Shown here in pieces: positions 61,601 to 64,000 of a stretch of DNA of 64,000 bases. This DNA is from Thermoactinomyces intermedius (lineage in GTDB: Bacteria; Bacillota; Bacilli; Thermoactinomycetales; Thermoactinomycetaceae). Every line of letters begins with the position of its first letter. Position 1 is the stretch's first letter. The notes beneath the pieces are model-generated. The model did no database searches and had not been told where the DNA came from. It worked only from the letters and a program-made list of their open reading frames with translations. Both the position numbers and the translations under genes were made by a program. The stretch lies in the NCBI RefSeq assembly GCF_016055025.1, contig NZ_JAECVW010000002.1; one strand, 5' to 3'.

Positions 61601-63016
61601 TCACCTTTTTACAATGTTTCCATCTTCATCATATACATCGGGAATAGGTGTATCTACAGGTTTTTTTTCACCTCTGTCATATCCGGTAAAGTTGGAAATC
61701 CCGTGACTGGATAATCCAAGTCCGATTTGATTATCCAATCCGGTTAACTCGTCCACCCTTTTCACACTTCCATCAGATTCTATCTCATAAGTTTCACCCG
61801 GACGATATCCTAATGAACCAACAAGGTCATCATCATAACGATAATTTCTAATTAGATCATCATAAGCACCTGCTATTTCCTTAGCAGCTATTTCACGAAC
61901 TTCGGGATTTAACAGGTTTGTAAAATAACTTCTTAATGTTCCCCCAATACCTCCTAGGATAGTGCTGGCATTAACATTAGGAAACAAATTTTTTCCAGGA
62001 GCATTAAATGTTACTGCTGGAATTCCATATTTAGTTGCTGAATCTAATGCCAAATATCCTCCAAGAGAATGTCCAGTCAATACCATTTTGTATCCTTTAT
62101 ATTCTTCACTATTAACTATATTTGAAATCATTTTTCTTGCTTCGATTGCTTGTGGATTTATATCATTCCCTAAAGCAATCGGACCATCACCAATTACAAT
62201 ATCTTCCCATCGGTCTGGCTCAGTTCCTCGAAAAGCAATCACCATTTCCTTAGAATATATATTTTTGAATACATACATTTGTAATCCATTTTTTAAATCA
62301 AGGTTTAAATTTGAATCTATCTCCCACTCTTCACCTAAAACTATATCCAAATCATCTTTTATAACAGTTTCATCAGCATAAACTAAATCAGATAACTCAG
62401 CCAACTGTTTATCTGAAATATTGATATCACTCAGCTTTCCATAAGGATATTGGCTGTTCCCCCCTGCCATTCCGGCATTCCCCAGACTGGCGGTCAGATT
62501 TTGTCCTTCCAATCCCTTTCTCGCAAAAAGATTTTTCAAACTCGTATAGGCCGATTGGATTCCTCTGGCGAGGGGTTGTCCGAATTTACTCAACAATCCG
62601 GTAAGGGCTGTGATTCCAAGCACAATTCCCCCAGTAATTTTGCCTGCTGTGGAGGTCATCCAATCCCAGGCTTTTTGGGCCGCTTTCTTGGTGGCGGATG
62701 CGGCGGTGTCCCAAGCCTTTTTCGCGCCGTTTTTCAGGTTGTTCCAAGTGTTGGAGACCCCGTTTTTTAATTTGTTCCAAGAACCGGAGACAAAGTCTCC
62801 CACTTGGCTGAAGAAGCCTTTCTCCTGCTTGGACGGGGTAACGTTCAGCTCCTCCGTCGGCTTGGGAGCCGGAGCCGGTTTTCCTTGGTTGAAATCCTCA
62901 TGGATCTGCGGAACATCGAAACTCCCGCCACCGGTTGCATAGGCAGTTGGTGTGGCCAGTACACATGCAACAAAAATGAAGCATAAGAAGAGTTTCCCAT
63001 GATGTATCGTTTTCAT
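61601..63016 (-). CDS. Secreted class-3 lipase-domain protein, candidate toxin
   Basis: A 471-residue protein: Sec signal (LFLCFIFVACVLATPTAYA), a Pro-rich linker, a long amphipathic helical region (SWNKLKNGVSNTWNNLKNGA) with a hydrophobic stretch (ITGGIVLGITALTGLLSKF), and a C-terminal alpha/beta hydrolase domain (residues about 195-400) with VIAFRGTEPDRWED and VLTGHSLGGYLALDSATKYG (nucleophile Ser in GHSLGG). The helical N-part could insert in membranes. It is followed by coupled lipoprotein genes. Toxin function is inference from layout; a house-keeping phospholipase is possible. Confidence 0.83.
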   Translation of the reverse strand: MKTIHHGKLFLCFIFVACVLATPTAYATGGGSFDVPQIHEDFNQGKPAPAPKPTEELNVTPSKQEKGFFSQVGDFVSGSWNKLKNGVSNTWNNLKNGAKKAWDTAASATKKAAQKAWDWMTSTAGKITGGIVLGITALTGLLSKFGQPLARGIQSAYTSLKNLFARKGLEGQNLTASLGNAGMAGGNSQYPYGKLSDINISDKQLAELSDLVYADETVIKDDLDIVLGEEWEIDSNLNLDLKNGLQMYVFKNIYSKEMVIAFRGTEPDRWEDIVIGDGPIALGNDINPQAIEARKMISNIVNSEEYKGYKMVLTGHSLGGYLALDSATKYGIPAVTFNAPGKNLFPNVNASTILGGIGGTLRSYFTNLLNPEVREIAAKEIAGAYDDLIRNYRYDDDLVGSLGYRPGETYEIESDGSVKRVDELTGLDNQIGLGLSSHGISNFTGYDRGEKKPVDTPIPDVYDEDGNIVKR

Positions 63017-63207
63017 TTTGGCAACCTTTCACCTCTTTTGCATGATGCGTCCCCTTGCTGAAGGGGAATTCTGAAAATCCTATGAAATTATATAATATAT
63101 GACATTATTTTCAATACTCCTTTCTTTTTCATAATCTATTCACAAATTGTTTAACCGATTTATCTCATCAATTTCAAATGGGGATATTGAAATTTTATCA
63201 AGTAAAA

Positions 63208-63237
63208 AAACAAAGGGCGTGACATGCGCCTTGTTTT
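63208..63237 (-). terminator. Terminator of the edge lipase-like gene
   Basis: AAACAAAGGGC and GCGCCTTGTTT form a bulged stem; on the minus strand TTTTTTTACTT follows. Confidence 0.7.
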
Positions 63238-63280
63238 CCCCTTGAAAATGCATCTTTCCAACCGCCCCATAAGACAAAAG

Positions 63281-64000
63281 TTATCTTGGAACAAGATTCC
63301 CCTTCACTTTTCCGAAAAATTCAAAAAGGGGTGTGCCCTTTTTCCCGAACCGTCCGCCGGAATCATTCCCGCTTGTTTCCGGAAAACGATAGTTGCGGAT
63401 CAGTTTGTCGTATGCACCGGTTGATTCTTTGACGACTTTTGCCGCACGGGAACTCTCTGTGATTTTGACCGCATAATTGCCCATGGGAGCCATTCCCACG
63501 GCTCCTTTGGACCCGCCCAATGCCCCCAACAATGTTTTCTCACTTACGTTTGGCAACTTTGGAACATTAAACGTCACGGCCGGGATCTTGTATCTGGCGG
63601 CACAGTCCGCAGCGACATATCCTCCCAAGGCATGTCCCGTCAGGATCTTGTCATAATGGCGGTATTTTTCTTCACTGAAGATCTTTTCTTGCAAATATTT
63701 ACGGGCCGCAATCACTTGCGCATTGACGGCATCCTGATCAAATCCCGCAGCACCTTTGCCCGTTTTTCCCGGGAAAGTCTCCGTGTCCCGGAAAGCAATC
63801 ATCATCTCGTTGGTGCGGGGGTTGACAAACACATCGGCTTGCAAGCCGTTCGGAAGCTCTTCCCTTAAACCGGAAACAGCCTCCCAATCTTTTCCCGGCT
63901 TGTCCACGGTTTTCTGCCCGACAGTTCCCCCCTTGGATGCCATGGCGGCGATCGCCAACTCCCGGTCAGTCACTTTCCGGTCTTTCAATGTGCCGTTCGG
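63281..64000 (-). CDS. Lipase_3-like protein with nucleophile Ser replaced by Ala, partial
   Basis: The frame is open to the window edge; the codons before the TTG at 63988 (P-N-G-T) align with GKLSDINIS of the neighbouring lipase, so the start lies outside. The alpha/beta-hydrolase core is clear: MIAFRDTETFPG, KILTGHALGGYVAADCAARY, KIPAVTFNVPKL, LIRNYRF. The catalytic GHSLGG is GHALGG (codon GCC). It may be an inactive paralogue that regulates or neutralises the lipase, or a decaying duplicate. Confidence 0.8.
   Translation of the reverse strand, partial: PNGTLKDRKVTDRELAIAAMASKGGTVGQKTVDKPGKDWEAVSGLREELPNGLQADVFVNPRTNEMMIAFRDTETFPGKTGKGAAGFDQDAVNAQVIAARKYLQEKIFSEEKYRHYDKILTGHALGGYVAADCAARYKIPAVTFNVPKLPNVSEKTLLGALGGSKGAVGMAPMGNYAVKITESSRAAKVVKESTGAYDKLIRNYRFPETSGNDSGGRFGKKGTPLFEFFGKVKGNLVPR

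Larger units (their letters stand above)
58955..61604 (-). repeat. Tandem array of lipoprotein genes, 854-bp period
   Basis: Stops at 59132, 59986 and 60840 are spaced exactly 854 bases. Each unit carries the CDS plus a GGGATGGGC-type terminator and an 'acttagccataaa' spacer. A truncated fourth unit lies at 58955-59083. The array grew by tandem duplication and lost one copy. Confidence 0.85.

Noticed and set aside
1..64000. tRNA, rRNA, CRISPR arrays, insertion sequences, known riboswitches
   Set aside because: No cloverleaf, direct-repeat array, transposase, terminal inverted repeats or recognised aptamer core was seen by eye; a covariance-model scan would be needed to exclude weak ones.

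Overview
The window looks like chromosome from a spore-forming Gram-positive bacterium of the Bacillales, perhaps Thermoactinomycetaceae. This rests on Spo0M- and YunB-type sporulation proteins, DnaI, strong AGGAGG-type ribosome binding sites, frequent TTG/GTG starts, DegV, UppP and a squalene-hopene/sporulenol-type cyclase; the exact taxon is inference. No rRNA, tRNA or CRISPR array was seen.

Layout. 1-207: 5' end of a frameshifted GrpB-like gene. 405-10171 (minus): a six-gene operon in rhbABCDEF order for a schizokinen-type citrate-hydroxamate siderophore, preceded by an MFS transporter, both behind excellent Fur boxes. 10336-13244: alanine dehydrogenase and its divergent PucR/AdeR-type regulator. 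13341-19204: holB, DUF1904, degV, the terpene cyclase and dnaI. 19258-22040: an incomplete lasso-peptide-like pair (cyclase plus B2 protein) and a small protein. 22308-23867: an NprR/Rap-like HTH-TPR regulator followed by two previously uncalled 12-codon ORFs whose products end in the same GEPPAV. 24100-31804: lipoprotein, oxidoreductase, ABC exporter, homoserine dehydrogenase, Spo0M and a CBS/CNNM protein. 31896-35934: M56 peptidase/BlaI pair, a His-tailed lipoprotein, and a kinase with a Ser/Tyr/His/Arg repeat tail. 36191-44319: threonine degradation (kbl-tdh), alanine symporter, uppP, cls, yunB, czcD. 44397-47844: an AT-rich island with an SF1 helicase and a small partner protein sharing a motif, possibly a defence system. 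48058-58913: methyltransferase, deacetylase, M15 peptidase, catalase with PerR/Fur-like sites, DedA, an unusual tyrosine recombinase, YczE, a NucB-like nuclease lipoprotein, a GH4 glycosidase and two small proteins. 58955-64000: a secreted class-3 lipase followed by three tandem lipoproteins with an exact 854-bp period plus a decayed fourth copy, and upstream a second lipase-like protein whose nucleophile Ser is Ala.

Three loci stand out as possible new systems: the regulator with GEPPAV micropeptides (quorum sensing), the lipase with its lipoprotein array (toxin/immunity), and the helicase/small-protein pair joined by GQINI-x7-VSQxVN motifs. Several genes (GrpB, the regulator, an ABC ATPase, the alanine symporter) carry single-base frameshifts exactly at homopolymer runs, which suggests sequence errors at least as much as real decay.
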